Shown: one piece after another, positions 16,172 to 24,120 of the stretch
How positions within the stretch are numbered: the first letter of the stretch is position 1
Layout of the letters: each line of letters opens with the position of its first letter
NCBI GenBank assembly: GCA_017853515.1
Contig: JAFMJK010000002.1
Span: forward strand, 1 to 35,975
DNA length: 35,975 bases
From: Chthoniobacterales bacterium
GTDB lineage: Bacteria > Verrucomicrobiota > Verrucomicrobiia > Chthoniobacterales > JACTMZ01
Direction: 5' to 3'
Translations under genes and position numbers: made by a program
The notes under the pieces: generated by a model
Databases searched by the model: none
Seen by the model: only the letters and a program-made list of their open reading frames with translations
Told to the model about the DNA's origin: nothing

Positions 16172-16903
16172 ATGGGCAGACAGTGGTTATTGGCCAAACG
16201 CGAGGTCGCTTCGCTCCGCAAATCGCAGGCGACGGGTAAATTCATCCGCGAAATCACCATCGCGGCGCGCCACGGCGGGGCGGACCCGGCCACCAACTCG
16301 CGGCTGGCCGCGGCGCTGGAAAAAGCGCGCAAGGAAAGCGTGCCGAAGGACGCCATCGAACGGGCCATCGCCAAAGGCGCGGGTACGGGCGGCGACAAAA
16401 CATCGCTCGAGCACATCACTTTCGAAGGCTACGCGCCGCACAAGGTGCCGGTCATTGTCGAAACGTTCACCGACAACACCAACCGCACCACACCGGAGAT
16501 CCGCGTGCTCTTCAAAAAAGGCCAACTCGGCGCTTCAGGAAGCAACAAGTTCCTTTTCGACAATGTCGGCTTGGTCGAAGCGCACACCGCGAAGTCCGGC
16601 ACGGACCTCGAGGAAGCCGCCATCGAAGCGGGCGCGAACGAAGTCGAACCCCTCACCCACGAGCAGAACGACGACATCCCGAAAGAGGCGAGCGGCGCGC
16701 GGTTCATCACCGACCGCGCCAACACGCACGGAGTGTCGAAGTGGCTTTCGGAAAACGGATGGACCGTCGTGACGAGCGAGCTCGGCTTCGTGCCGAAGCA
16801 ATGTCCGGATCTCAGCGAGGAACAACGGGCGGAAGTCGGCGCATTCCTTCAGGCGCTCGACGATCACGACGACGTGCACCGCGTCTGGGCTGCGGTGAAG
16901 TAG
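16172..16903 (+). CDS. yebC: YebC/TACO1-family protein
   Basis: A 243-residue member of the YebC/PmpR/TACO1 family. Such proteins were long annotated as transcriptional regulators and are now also linked to ribosomes and to translation of difficult sequences. Family core motifs are visible: REITIAARHGGADP, N-S-R-L-A-A-A-L-E-K-A-R, VPKDAIERAIAKGAG, the FEGYAPHKVPVIVE segment, and N-R-T-T-P-E-I-R with F-K-K-G-Q-L-G. The N-terminus is unusual. The common M-x-G-H-S-K-W-x-x-I-K-H start is replaced by M-G-R-Q-W-L-L-A-K-R-E-V-A-S-L. The ATG at 16172 is the only one upstream of the conserved core and has a promoter just before it. The gene is divergent from the PKS operon and probably has its own housekeeping expression. 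Confidence 0.9.
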   Translation: MGRQWLLAKREVASLRKSQATGKFIREITIAARHGGADPATNSRLAAALEKARKESVPKDAIERAIAKGAGTGGDKTSLEHITFEGYAPHKVPVIVETFTDNTNRTTPEIRVLFKKGQLGASGSNKFLFDNVGLVEAHTAKSGTDLEEAAIEAGANEVEPLTHEQNDDIPKEASGARFITDRANTHGVSKWLSENGWTVVTSELGFVPKQCPDLSEEQRAEVGAFLQALDDHDDVHRVWAAVK

Positions 16904-16932
16904 TCGCCCGAAATGTTCCCCTAAAAATCGTC

Positions 16933-16993
16933 GCGGCGGTCTGTGACCGCCGGAACAGGATGGGAAAAGGCACCGGCGGTCACAGACCGCCGC
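16933..16993. repeat. Long perfect inverted repeat between convergent genes
   Basis: Two 21-nt arms (16933-16953 and 16973-16993) are exact reverse complements around a 19-nt loop. The element begins 29 nt after yebC and precedes the stop of the convergent minus-strand gene at 17025. An A-rich stretch (CTACAAAA) follows the right arm. On the minus strand this becomes TTTTGTAG before the stem, so it is not a classical terminator. It could act as a bidirectional RNA 3' end, or be a dispersed palindromic element. Confidence 0.65.
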
Positions 16994-17024
16994 TACAAAA
17001 ACGCGAACAATCCGGAGGTGATGA

Positions 17025-17591
17025 TCACCACCGTCCACCGGCCGGCGCGAGACCGCGGGGAGTGCCGAGAATTTCGGCGAGGACGATCGCGTGGCGTTTG
17101 GAGGTGCGGTCGGAAAGCATGGCGCGCACGGACGAAGGCAGGGGTTTTGCCGTCGCGGTCGCTTTTTCTTTCGCGGCGAAAGCGGAGGCGAGCCGCGCCA
17201 TTTTCTCGTCCGGTCGCCGGATCGACGGCGGTTGCCAGCGCGGTTTCTCCGCGACGGGCGCCGACCTCGGGATCGGCGGAGGCGCCTCCTCGAGCGAGGC
17301 GAATTCCTCCTCTGCTTCGGGCGCGGAACGTTGCGCGACGGGCGGAGGAAGAATCGTTTCGGCGGGAAGACCGAGCGCTTCCATCAACTCCTTGAGCGGA
17401 TCTTGGGCGGGAGCGGATGCGCGGCGCGCGGCGGCCGGGCGCTGCGTTTTTTGCGTGTAGATGTTGCGCCCGGTCTCGCGCTTGGCCCCGCGCTCCAGTT
17501 TGGCCTGTTCGCGCTTTTCGGCGGCTCTTTGCATCACCCAGTTGATCAAGCTGATCAACCCGATGACGACGAGGAGGACTAATTGCTCCAT
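17025..17591 (-). CDS. Small membrane-anchored protein, function unknown
   Basis: A 188-residue protein I do not recognise. An N-terminal membrane helix (MEQLVLLVVIGLISLINWV) is followed by a charged K/R/E-rich segment. A long, low-complexity Pro/Ala/Glu region covers about residues 50-130. A C-terminal block, S-V-R-A-M-L-S-D-R-T-S-K-R-H-A-I-V-L-A-E-I-L-G-T-P, looks compact and conserved. It is the last gene of a minus-strand run, starting 15 nt after floA, so it is probably co-expressed with floA and nfeD. The single anchor and flexible linker suggest that the C-terminal segment contacts a cytoplasmic or membrane partner, possibly the FloA assemblies. That link rests only on gene order. Confidence 0.65.
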   Translation of the reverse strand: MEQLVLLVVIGLISLINWVMQRAAEKREQAKLERGAKRETGRNIYTQKTQRPAAARRASAPAQDPLKELMEALGLPAETILPPPVAQRSAPEAEEEFASLEEAPPPIPRSAPVAEKPRWQPPSIRRPDEKMARLASAFAAKEKATATAKPLPSSVRAMLSDRTSKRHAIVLAEILGTPRGLAPAGGRW

Positions 17592-17606
17592 GGACCGCGG
17601 AAAAAA

Positions 17607-18626
17607 TTACCGTGCTTCCGCGCTGCCGCGCTCGGAGCCGGCGATGGATTCGCGCATCTGCGAGTCGGCCTGGATATTTTTCATCTTCATGTAGTCCATG
17701 ATGCCGAGGTTGCCGTTGCGGAAGGCCTCGGCCATGGCCATGGGCACCTGCGATTCGGCGTCGACCACTTTGGCCCGCATTTCCTGCGTCTTGGCGCGCA
17801 TCTCGCCCTCAAGAGCCACCGCGGCGGCGCGGCGAACTTCGGCTTTGGCTTGCGCGACGACTTTGTCCGCCTCGGCCTGCTCGGCCTGCAACTTTGCGCC
17901 GACGTTTTCCCCCACGTCGACATCGGCGATATCGACCGAAAGGATTTCGAAGGCCGTGCCGCTATCGAGACCCTTCTGCAGGACAACTTTGGAAATATTG
18001 TCCGGGTTTTCGAGGACGTCCTTGTAGGACGCGGACGAACCGATGGACGTGACGATACCCTCGCCCACGCGGGCGATGATCGTTTCCTCGGTCGCGCCGC
18101 CGACGAATCGATCGAGGTTGGAACGCACAGTGACGCGGGCTTTCACTTTCACGCCGATGCCGTCGCGGGCCACGGCATCGATGGTCGAGCGCCCCGAGGA
18201 CGAGTCGGGACAGTCGATCACTTTGGGGTTGATGCTGGTGCGCACCGCTTCCAAGACGGTTTTGGTCGTGCCTTTGATGGCCAGATCGATGGCGCAGGCA
18301 CGGTTGAAGTCGAGTTTGATCCCGGCTTTGTCCGCCGCAATGAGGGCGAGGACAACGTGATCGACGTTGCCGCCGGCGAGGTAGTGGGCTTCGAGTTCGT
18401 CCGTGTCCAGCGGGATACCGGCTTTCACCGCGGTGATGCGGCTGTCGACGATCATGCCGACCGGCACGCGCCGCAGGCGCATGCCGACGAGGCGGGCGAA
18501 AGAAACCGGCGCATCGGCGATTTTGGCGCGCAGCCAGATTCCGAAGAAATTGAAGAGAACAACGAGGATGACGAGGCCGACGACAAAGGCCAACCCGATG
18601 GCTGCGGTGACAATGATGGAACTCAT
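17607..18626 (-). CDS. floA: Flotillin-like protein FloA
   Basis: A 339-residue FloA (YqfA/UPF0365) protein, the usual family length. An N-terminal membrane hairpin (about residues 5-30) precedes the family block L-R-A-K-I-A-D-A-P-V. The SPFH-like part contains R-V-P-V-G-M-I-V-D-S-R-I and A-H-Y-L-A-G-G-N-V-D. The C-terminal helix is Ala/Glu-rich and coiled-coil-like, with K-L-Q-A-E-Q-A-E-A-D-K and repeated A-x-x-E/R units from about 245 to 305. FloA forms oligomers in functional membrane microdomains that gather signalling and secretion complexes. It starts 9 nt after nfeD, the standard floA-nfeD pairing, which supports both assignments. Confidence 0.93.
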   Translation of the reverse strand: MSSIIVTAAIGLAFVVGLVILVVLFNFFGIWLRAKIADAPVSFARLVGMRLRRVPVGMIVDSRITAVKAGIPLDTDELEAHYLAGGNVDHVVLALIAADKAGIKLDFNRACAIDLAIKGTTKTVLEAVRTSINPKVIDCPDSSSGRSTIDAVARDGIGVKVKARVTVRSNLDRFVGGATEETIIARVGEGIVTSIGSSASYKDVLENPDNISKVVLQKGLDSGTAFEILSVDIADVDVGENVGAKLQAEQAEADKVVAQAKAEVRRAAAVALEGEMRAKTQEMRAKVVDAESQVPMAMAEAFRNGNLGIMDYMKMKNIQADSQMRESIAGSERGSAEAR

Positions 18627-18635
18627 GCCCGGAGA

Positions 18636-19133
18636 CTACGCGGACGATGCCGCGGGCTCCAACCTGTCTTTTCGCCGCACCGCCACGCGCATTCCGTCGG
18701 CCGCCACCACGACCAGCTGGGCCCCCTCCTCCAAAAAATCCCCAACTGCCGTGACATCAACGCGTTTGCCCGCGATGCGGGCGGTGCCCGACGGACGCAA
18801 GGCGGTCACGGCGACACCGGTCTCGCCGACAAGTCCCTCTCCGCGCGGGGGCGCCGAAACTTGCCGCCGGCTCAGCACGATGCGCCGGCCGATGAAAGTT
18901 TTGGGAAAAATGTTCAGCCAAACAATCAGCCCGCCGATGCTCAGGGTCCCGACGACAAGGGCGGCGATCGAGCCGGCCATGGTGCCGTAATGGTAAAAAA
19001 CCAAACCGACCGACGCGGCCAGGCAAAGGAAACCGAACGTGCCCGCGATCAGGCCCGGAACAAAAACTTCCGCCGCGATGAGAAGAAAGCCCGCGACGAA
19101 AAGGACGATGATGAGGGCCGGGCCGTCGAACAT
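18636..19133 (-). CDS. NfeD-family membrane protein
   Basis: A 165-residue short-form NfeD protein. Three or four membrane helices occupy about residues 5-80 (LIIVLFVAGFLLIAAEVF, then F-L-C-L-A-A-S-V-G-L-V-F and I-A-A-L-V-V-G-T-L-S). A C-terminal OB-fold domain begins near residue 100 with G-E-T-G-V-A-V-T-A-L-R-P-S-G-T-A, the NfeD signature. NfeD proteins accompany flotillin/stomatin partners and are thought to help assemble or regulate them. The gene lies 9 nt upstream of floA and 3 nt downstream of the secreted unknown protein, so all three are surely one transcript. It lacks the N-terminal ClpP-like protease domain of long NfeD forms. Confidence 0.88.
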   Translation of the reverse strand: MFDGPALIIVLFVAGFLLIAAEVFVPGLIAGTFGFLCLAASVGLVFYHYGTMAGSIAALVVGTLSIGGLIVWLNIFPKTFIGRRIVLSRRQVSAPPRGEGLVGETGVAVTALRPSGTARIAGKRVDVTAVGDFLEEGAQLVVVAADGMRVAVRRKDRLEPAASSA

Positions 19134-19136
19134 GGA

Positions 19137-19871
19137 TCAATCCCGCTTGACCGGCGCATTGGTCGGCTTGCCCACGAAGAACGTCTCCACGCTGCGGCCC
19201 ACGTTCCCGGCCGTGTTCGTCGTCGCGTCCCAAGTGCGCTCGCTCCATCGTGTCATATGCCCGACCAACCCGCCGCCCTCGGTCCATCGTTCGCCGATCG
19301 GACGGTCGTCCGCGGACGCCGCGGCGGTCGGCGCCGGACCGGAGCCCTTGGCCAGCGGAGAAATCACCGCGCTCGTTTGGGCCGAAAGAGCCAGAGAACC
19401 GACTTCGCGGCGTCCGGTATCGAGCAAGCGCAGAGTCCACACCGGCGCTCCGTTTGCCGAATGCAAACGGTAGCTTACCGAGTCGAAGCCCAACTTGGCC
19501 TGCGTCGCCAACTTGTTGGCCTCGGCGAAGGCGCCCTTCGAATCGAGCTTGAGCTGGGCATGCGGAATGGTCGGCGCGACGAGCAGTGCATCGTCCGCGC
19601 GAAGCGGCGTGCGCTCGGAAGCGATGCCTTTGGCCGTGACCACGAACTCGCGCATGCCACCGCGCGCCGCGGCATCGCGGAAGAGCGCGGTCCACACTTC
19701 GGGTTGCGGCGCACCCTCGACCGCGCGCATCTCGACCAAGTTGTCGAGGTACGCGTTGCCCTTTTGCCGTCCCACGGAAATGAGGGCTTCGTAGGCACCA
19801 ACCGGAGCGGCCTGAAGAACGCCGGGCGCGGCGACCGCCAAAATGAGCAGAGATCGGGGCAGAATTCGCAT
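19137..19871 (-). CDS. Secreted protein of unknown function
   Basis: A 244-residue protein with a signal peptide (MRILPRSLLILAVAAPGVLQA), predicted to be exported. I do not recognise the family. The middle (about residues 115-170) reads F-A-E-A-N-K-L-A-T...S-Y-R-L-H, then A-P-V-W-T-L-R-L-L-D and G-S-L-A-L-S-A. This has the strand-turn pattern of PepSY-like domains (helix, then two strands ending in a D-x-G type turn), but I would not assign it on that. The C-terminal third is Ala/Ser/Thr-rich with G-E-R-W-T-E-G-G-G-L-V-G-H. It is tightly linked to nfeD (3 nt), suggesting a role at the envelope with the NfeD/FloA pair. An AT-rich TTAAAT lies 5 nt before the start codon. Confidence 0.68.
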   Translation of the reverse strand: MRILPRSLLILAVAAPGVLQAAPVGAYEALISVGRQKGNAYLDNLVEMRAVEGAPQPEVWTALFRDAAARGGMREFVVTAKGIASERTPLRADDALLVAPTIPHAQLKLDSKGAFAEANKLATQAKLGFDSVSYRLHSANGAPVWTLRLLDTGRREVGSLALSAQTSAVISPLAKGSGPAPTAAASADDRPIGERWTEGGGLVGHMTRWSERTWDATTNTAGNVGRSVETFFVGKPTNAPVKRD

Positions 19872-19916
19872 GCGCTATTTAAGACCGGGTCGCGATTTGA
19901 TTTCCAGCACGGAGGA

Positions 19917-20906
19917 TCAGGCGGCCGCGAGCAAGCGGCCCTTGTCCCGCGCGGCGAGAAAAGCAATCTCCCAAGCATTGCGGAGAGCCCGGCAGACTTC
20001 ATCCTCGCCCAGTCCCGCCGCCGGCGCAGCCACATCCAATTCATAGGCAAGATCGATCCCGCTGATCCCCGGATCGTCCGTGTTGATCGTGGCAAGGAGG
20101 CCGGCCTCGAGAAATTTTTTCAGGGGGTGGCTGGCGTAGTCGGGCACCGTGCTGGTCTGCACATTGCTGGTCAGGTTGGCCTCGATGCCGATGCGGCGTT
20201 CGCGCAGCAAATCCATGACCGCATCGTCTTCGGTCGCGCGCACGGCGTGACCGATGCGCGTGGCGCCGAGTTTTTCGATCGCCGTGACGATGCTCTGCGC
20301 CCCGGCCGCCTCGCCGGCGTGCACGGTCACGGCCCATCCGGCATCGCGGCCCTCGTTGAAATGCTCGATGAACAATTCGGCCGGCCAGTTGCCCTCGTCA
20401 CCCGCCAGGTCGAGCGCGGCGATTTCGTTTTTGTGGTCGAGCAGCGCACGCAATTCACGCCGCGCGCGCACCGGACCGTAGGTGCGGGTGAGGATGCCGA
20501 TGAGGTTGGCCTTCACCCCCGTGGCCGCTTCGCCTTCCCGGACGCCTTCGATCACCGCGGCCGTGACGCGCGAAGGGTCAAGGTTGTGCGCGTCGGCCAT
20601 GAAGGCCGGACTGAACCGCAATTCGATGTAACGGATTCCCTCCCGCTTCGCGTCTTCCACATTTTCCCTTGCGATGCGCCGGCAAGCGTCGTAGTCGGCG
20701 AGCACCGCGGTCATCCATTTGAACTTGGCGAGGAACTCGATGAGCCCCGGTTGCGGTGTGGTCACCACGACGTGCGGCCGCAAACCCCCGAGCGTGTCCG
20801 CGGGAAGCGGGATACCGTGCTTCTTGCCCAGATCCAGGATGGTCTCCAGCCGCACGCTGCCATCCAAATGGCGGTGGAGATCAATCAGCGGCGGTCGGAC
20901 GGACAT
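19917..20906 (-). CDS. add: Adenosine deaminase
   Basis: A 329-residue amidohydrolase closely resembling E. coli Add. It should convert adenosine or deoxyadenosine to inosine or deoxyinosine in the cytoplasm. Motifs in order are the zinc pair and substrate region L-I-D-L-H-R-H-L-D-G-S, then Y-I-E-L-R-F-S-P, then A-L-D-L-A-G-D-E, then the catalytic block V-T-V-H-A-G-E-A-A-G. L-T-S-N-V-Q-T-S-T-V and the metal-binding I-N-T-D-D-P-G complete the set, so no key residue is missing. The gene stands 48 nt after the SDR gene and 45 nt before the secreted protein, looser spacing than elsewhere in this run. A second purine deaminase, adenine deaminase, lies at 26266-27930. Confidence 0.93.
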   Translation of the reverse strand: MSVRPPLIDLHRHLDGSVRLETILDLGKKHGIPLPADTLGGLRPHVVVTTPQPGLIEFLAKFKWMTAVLADYDACRRIARENVEDAKREGIRYIELRFSPAFMADAHNLDPSRVTAAVIEGVREGEAATGVKANLIGILTRTYGPVRARRELRALLDHKNEIAALDLAGDEGNWPAELFIEHFNEGRDAGWAVTVHAGEAAGAQSIVTAIEKLGATRIGHAVRATEDDAVMDLLRERRIGIEANLTSNVQTSTVPDYASHPLKKFLEAGLLATINTDDPGISGIDLAYELDVAAPAAGLGEDEVCRALRNAWEIAFLAARDKGRLLAAA

Positions 20907-20954
20907 ATGAATCCAAGAATTCGTCCTGCGCGCGAAGGCGACAAGCGGATTTGT

Positions 20955-21821
20955 TCAGCGGACGATTCGGTCCAACGCAGCCGTGATGTCCTTGAACTCG
21001 TAGCGGTATCCGCTGTTTTCCGCCACGGCGGGACGGACACGCAAACTGGAGAGGAGCATCGACGCCATGCGGCCGAGGACGAGGCGGAGCACGAAAGACG
21101 GCACGGGGAAGATGGCGGGGCGATGGACGGCACGGGCCAGGGTGCGGGTGAAATCGGCGTTGGTCACGGGGTGCGGCAGGACGGAATTGACCGGGCCGCG
21201 GAGGGATTCGTTTTCGACCGCCCAAAGGGCCATGCCGGCGACATCGTCGACATGGACACAGGACATCCATTGCTTTCCGCTGCCGAGGCGTCCGCCGAGT
21301 CCGGCGCGGAAGACGGGCAGAACCAGCTTCATGGCGCCGTCGCCGCGCCCGAGAACGAACCCGATACGCAGAAGGACAACGCGCGCATCGCGCACTTTTT
21401 CCGCTTCCGTTTCCCATGCGCGGCAGACCTCGGCGAGGAAACCCGCGCCCGGCGGCGAACTCTCGTCAACTTCGCGGTCGCCGGTGTCGCCGTAATAGCC
21501 GATGGCGGATCCGCTGACCAGCACGCGCGGCGGGTGCTTGGCGCGGGCGAAGCCGTCCACGATGGAACGCGTGCCGAGCACGCGGCTGTCCATGATGCGT
21601 GCGCGTTTTTTCGCGGTCCAGAGACCGAGCACCGATTCCCCCGCGAGATGGAGGACGGCATCGAGACCGTCGACGTCGGCGGGTTCGCCGGGGACAAACT
21701 TGCGCGTGGCGGCGTCGCGCGGGGTCCGGCTGAAGGGTACGATCTCCCATCCGCGCGCCCGCGCCATTTCCGCGGCGCGTCGGCCGATGAATCCCGAGGC
21801 ACCGGTGATCCCGAGGCGCAT
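20955..21821 (-). CDS. TIGR01777-type NAD(P)-dependent epimerase/dehydratase-like SDR
   Basis: A 288-residue extended SDR. The N-terminus M-R-L-G-I-T-G-A-S-G-F-I-G is the Rossmann GxxGxxG loop. H-L-A-G-E-S-V, the S-G-S-A-I-G-Y-Y-G segment with its Tyr, and R-I-G-F-V-L-G-R-G follow the TIGR01777/YfcH pattern. The C-terminal block (P-V-P-S-F-V-L-R-L-V-L-G and then R-V-R-P-A-V) matches DUF1731. The biochemical substrate is unknown for most of this family. The ATG at 21821 overlaps the amidase stop by 1 nt, so translation is probably coupled. In-frame extension upstream runs through the amidase gene on another frame and is not real. Confidence 0.88.
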   Translation of the reverse strand: MRLGITGASGFIGRRAAEMARARGWEIVPFSRTPRDAATRKFVPGEPADVDGLDAVLHLAGESVLGLWTAKKRARIMDSRVLGTRSIVDGFARAKHPPRVLVSGSAIGYYGDTGDREVDESSPPGAGFLAEVCRAWETEAEKVRDARVVLLRIGFVLGRGDGAMKLVLPVFRAGLGGRLGSGKQWMSCVHVDDVAGMALWAVENESLRGPVNSVLPHPVTNADFTRTLARAVHRPAIFPVPSFVLRLVLGRMASMLLSSLRVRPAVAENSGYRYEFKDITAALDRIVR

Positions 21822-22921
21822 CAGTCGAATTTCCGGTGCAGCCAGCGGTAGGGAAAACGGTTGCCGGGGCAGTCGGTTGGCTTGGGGTTGATTTCGCGGT
21901 GGGCTTTGACGATGGAAACGCGTCCTTTGCTCTTGCCGACCCGGCCGCGCAGATAGCGGATCAATTCGTCGAGAGCCGCGAGTTGCGCCTCGGTCGGGCT
22001 GTCGCGGTTGTAGTCGCCGACGAAGCAGATGCCGATCGAGATGTTGTTGAGGTAATCGCTGGCCACGTGGCCGCCGTTGATCTGGCGCGTCCAGCGCGAA
22101 CCGATCTCGATCTCGCCGTTGCCGGAGGACGTTCCGTTTCCTATGACAAAGTGGTAAGCGAGCCCGTTCTGCATGCGCCGGACTTTGCGATGATAGTTTT
22201 CGAAGACGCGCGCGTTGCCCTGGCGGGTGCCGCTGTTGTGCACGATGATGTATTGCCAGCGGCCGCGTTTGACCGGGGCGCGGTCGATGGCCGCGCGCAC
22301 GCTGCGCGTAAGGTAGCGGTAACGCGGTCCGCCGAGACCGAAGAGTCCGCGCCGCTCGGGTTTCGGCGTGGGCATGAGGCCCTGTTCTTCTTCCAAACCG
22401 GACTTCTCGATGGTGATCGGAGCCGCCGGTATGTCCTGCGGCGTGACCGAGGGTTCGGGTGTTGGCCGCGGGGTTTTCTCCGTGACGGAAGATGGTGTCC
22501 GCTCCTGTTCGCGCGGCACGGGAAAGGGATCCTCGCGCTCGCGCGGCGGCGGGAGTTTTTCCACCGGTTCCTCTTCGCGTTCCGGCGGCGCGGAACGCGG
22601 GCTTTCGGGCGGCTCCGGGCGGCGCGGAAGCTCGGGTTCCGGGGGGCGCGGCGTGGACTTCGGTTTCGGCGGCGGTTCGGGTTCGCGCTCGGGAGCAGGA
22701 CGCGGCGTCTGCACCGGGCGGGGCTTGGGCTTCGGCTTGGCCGGCGCGGGAGGCGGCGTGGAGGCGGGGACCGGCACGATGGATTCGCGCGCGCGGAGGA
22801 AAAGTTCGCGCTTCCGCTGTTCGTCGGCCGAGAGCTGGGCGCGCACGGATCCGGCGGCGAGCGCGGCGAGAAGAACAAGCAGCGGGGCGAGACGGAGGGC
22901 GGAAGTGCGCGCGGAAGGCAC
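21821..22921 (-). CDS. Secreted Amidase_2 peptidoglycan amidase with a Pro-rich linker
   Basis: A 366-residue protein with three parts. A signal peptide ends near residue 28 (A-A-G-S-V-R-A-Q). A Pro/Glu/Arg-rich disordered linker covers about residues 48-165. A C-terminal Amidase_2/PGRP domain runs from about 215. The domain has Y-I-I-V-H-N-S-G-T (first zinc His), Y-H-F-V-I-G-N-G, N-N-I-S-I-G-I-C-F-V-G-D and K-A-H-R-E-I-N-P-K-P-T-D-C-P-G (second His and Cys ligands). It should cleave the MurNAc-L-Ala bond. The start codon is GTG, supported by a promoter 6 nt upstream. The long linker could let the domain reach through the wall or periplasm. It overlaps the SDR gene by 1 nt. Confidence 0.87.
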   Translation of the reverse strand: MPSARTSALRLAPLLVLLAALAAGSVRAQLSADEQRKRELFLRARESIVPVPASTPPPAPAKPKPKPRPVQTPRPAPEREPEPPPKPKSTPRPPEPELPRRPEPPESPRSAPPEREEEPVEKLPPPREREDPFPVPREQERTPSSVTEKTPRPTPEPSVTPQDIPAAPITIEKSGLEEEQGLMPTPKPERRGLFGLGGPRYRYLTRSVRAAIDRAPVKRGRWQYIIVHNSGTRQGNARVFENYHRKVRRMQNGLAYHFVIGNGTSSGNGEIEIGSRWTRQINGGHVASDYLNNISIGICFVGDYNRDSPTEAQLAALDELIRYLRGRVGKSKGRVSIVKAHREINPKPTDCPGNRFPYRWLHRKFD

Positions 22922-22927
22922 GGGACG

Positions 22928-22957
22928 AAACTATGTTCCCGCGCGCCGGAAGTTCAA
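22928..22957 (-). promoter_or_regulatory. Candidate promoter for the Amidase_2 gene
   Basis: On the minus strand TTGAAC (22952-22957), an 18-nt spacer and TAGTTT (22928-22933) precede the GTG start by 6 nt. The -35 overlaps the truA stop codon. A transcript from here would be essentially leaderless. Confidence 0.38.
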
Positions 22958-23709
22958 TCCGATTGCGGCCGCCCGTAGCGGACGCGGACAAGGTAGAGTC
23001 CGTCAGGCGGAGCGACCTCGCGGCGCGATACCGAGGCTTTCCCGGCCAAACGCGCTTGCAGATCCGCCACGGATGCCTTGCCTTGGGCCACGCGGACCAT
23101 GGCGGCGACAAGCATGCGGACCATCTTGTAAAGGAACCCGTCGCCCTCGAAACGCAGACGGACAAGCGGGCCTTCGGACGAGACCGTGGCGCGGCGCAGA
23201 TGGCGGCGCGTGTCGTCGACCGGCGTTCCGCGGTTGGCCGAAAATCCCCGGAAATCGTGGCGGCCGGTGAAAATTTTGGCCGCACGGCGCAATGCGGCAA
23301 CATCGACGCCCCGCACGTGCCAACAACGCCCCGCCCAATGCGGAGGAAGAATCGGAGCAGTCCAAAGAAGATACTCGTAAGTTTTTCCGGTGGCCGAGTA
23401 ACGCGCGTGGAAGCTTTTGTCGGCCCGCGCGCAATTCAAGATGCGGATCTGCGGCCGCAGCACGCTGTTCAGCGCCTGCACCCAGAAGCGCGGTTCTCCC
23501 CTCTCCTCCGGCACATCGGCGTGCGCGACCTGCCCGAGGGCGTGGACACCGGCATCGGTCCGGCCGGAGCCCTGCACGGAAACTTTTTTCCCGCCGGCCA
23601 GACGGGTCATCGCTTCCTGCAGAATATCCTGCACGGCACCACCGCCGGTTTGGCTCTGCCAGCCGCGGAAACCGGCGCCGTCGTAAGCCAGCGTGAGCTT
23701 CAGGCGCAT
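22954..23709 (-). CDS. truA: tRNA pseudouridine(38-40) synthase TruA
   Basis: A 251-residue TruA, the normal length. It isomerises U38-U40 in the anticodon stem-loop of several tRNAs. The catalytic Asp is D52 in G-S-G-R-T-D-A-G-V-H-A. The N-terminal strand L-T-L-A-Y-D-G-A-G-F-R-G-W-Q and the later motif K-S-F-H-A-R-Y-S-A-T-G-K-T-Y-E-Y are family hallmarks, as is D-G-F-L-Y-K-M-V-R-M. The ATG lies inside the end of ruvX (10-nt overlap), so the two are probably translationally coupled. The small N-terminal deviation (Y-D-G-A-G-F-R) is within family variation. Confidence 0.95.
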   Translation of the reverse strand: MRLKLTLAYDGAGFRGWQSQTGGGAVQDILQEAMTRLAGGKKVSVQGSGRTDAGVHALGQVAHADVPEERGEPRFWVQALNSVLRPQIRILNCARADKSFHARYSATGKTYEYLLWTAPILPPHWAGRCWHVRGVDVAALRRAAKIFTGRHDFRGFSANRGTPVDDTRRHLRRATVSSEGPLVRLRFEGDGFLYKMVRMLVAAMVRVAQGKASVADLQARLAGKASVSRREVAPPDGLYLVRVRYGRPQSD

Positions 23710-24113
23710 GCCGAACGGTCGAGCCAGCTCTGCAAAAGAAATTGCGCGGCCACCTGGTCGACCACACCGCGCTGGTCACGCGCTTTGCGGCCGCTCTCGC
23801 GCAGCGCGCGCTGCGCGGAGACAGTCGTCAGCCTCTCGTCCCAAAGATCGACCGGGCACTGCACGCGCGATTTGAGTTGTTCCGCGAAGGCGCGCGCGCC
23901 CTCGGCGGCCGGACCGTAGGTGCCGTCCATGTTGCGCGGGAGACCGACAAGGACGCGCACCGGTTTCACTTCGCCGACCGCGGACACGACCGCCTCGAGC
24001 GCGGCGTCGCCGCCCGGAAGCGTTTTCCACGGTTGCGCGAGCATGCCGAGTTCGTCGCTCACCGCCACGCCGGTGCGCACGGTGCCGAGATCGACGGCCA
24101 TGATGCGGCTCAT
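23700..24113 (-). CDS. ruvX: Putative pre-16S rRNA nuclease YqgF/RuvX
   Basis: A 137-residue YqgF-family RNase H-fold protein. Such proteins mature the 5' end of 16S rRNA; older annotations call them Holliday junction resolvases. Family motifs are M-A-V-D-L-G-T-V-R-T-G-V-A-V-S-D at the N-terminus, V-G-L-P-R-N-M-D-G-T-Y-G-P in the middle, W-D-E-R-L-T-T near residue 97 and D-Q-V-A-A-Q-F-L-L near the end, with the acidic active-site residues in place. The ATG at 24113 places the first catalytic strand at residue 5. Longer in-frame starts would translate the 7-nt repeat region and are rejected. It overlaps truA by 10 nt. Confidence 0.9.
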   Translation of the reverse strand: MSRIMAVDLGTVRTGVAVSDELGMLAQPWKTLPGGDAALEAVVSAVGEVKPVRVLVGLPRNMDGTYGPAAEGARAFAEQLKSRVQCPVDLWDERLTTVSAQRALRESGRKARDQRGVVDQVAAQFLLQSWLDRSACA

Positions 24114-24120
24114 GGGAGGA

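Noticed and set aside
17583..21851. A 1422-codon plus-strand open frame
   Set aside because: It lies opposite floA, nfeD, add and the SDR gene, all with full motifs. The translation is His/Arg/Gly-rich with no domain, a GC-bias artefact.
20955..23303. Extended SDR frame with a Pro/Arg-rich N-terminal half
   Set aside because: The extra part overlaps the Amidase_2 and truA genes in another frame. The Rossmann start M-R-L-G-I-T-G at 21821 fits the family.
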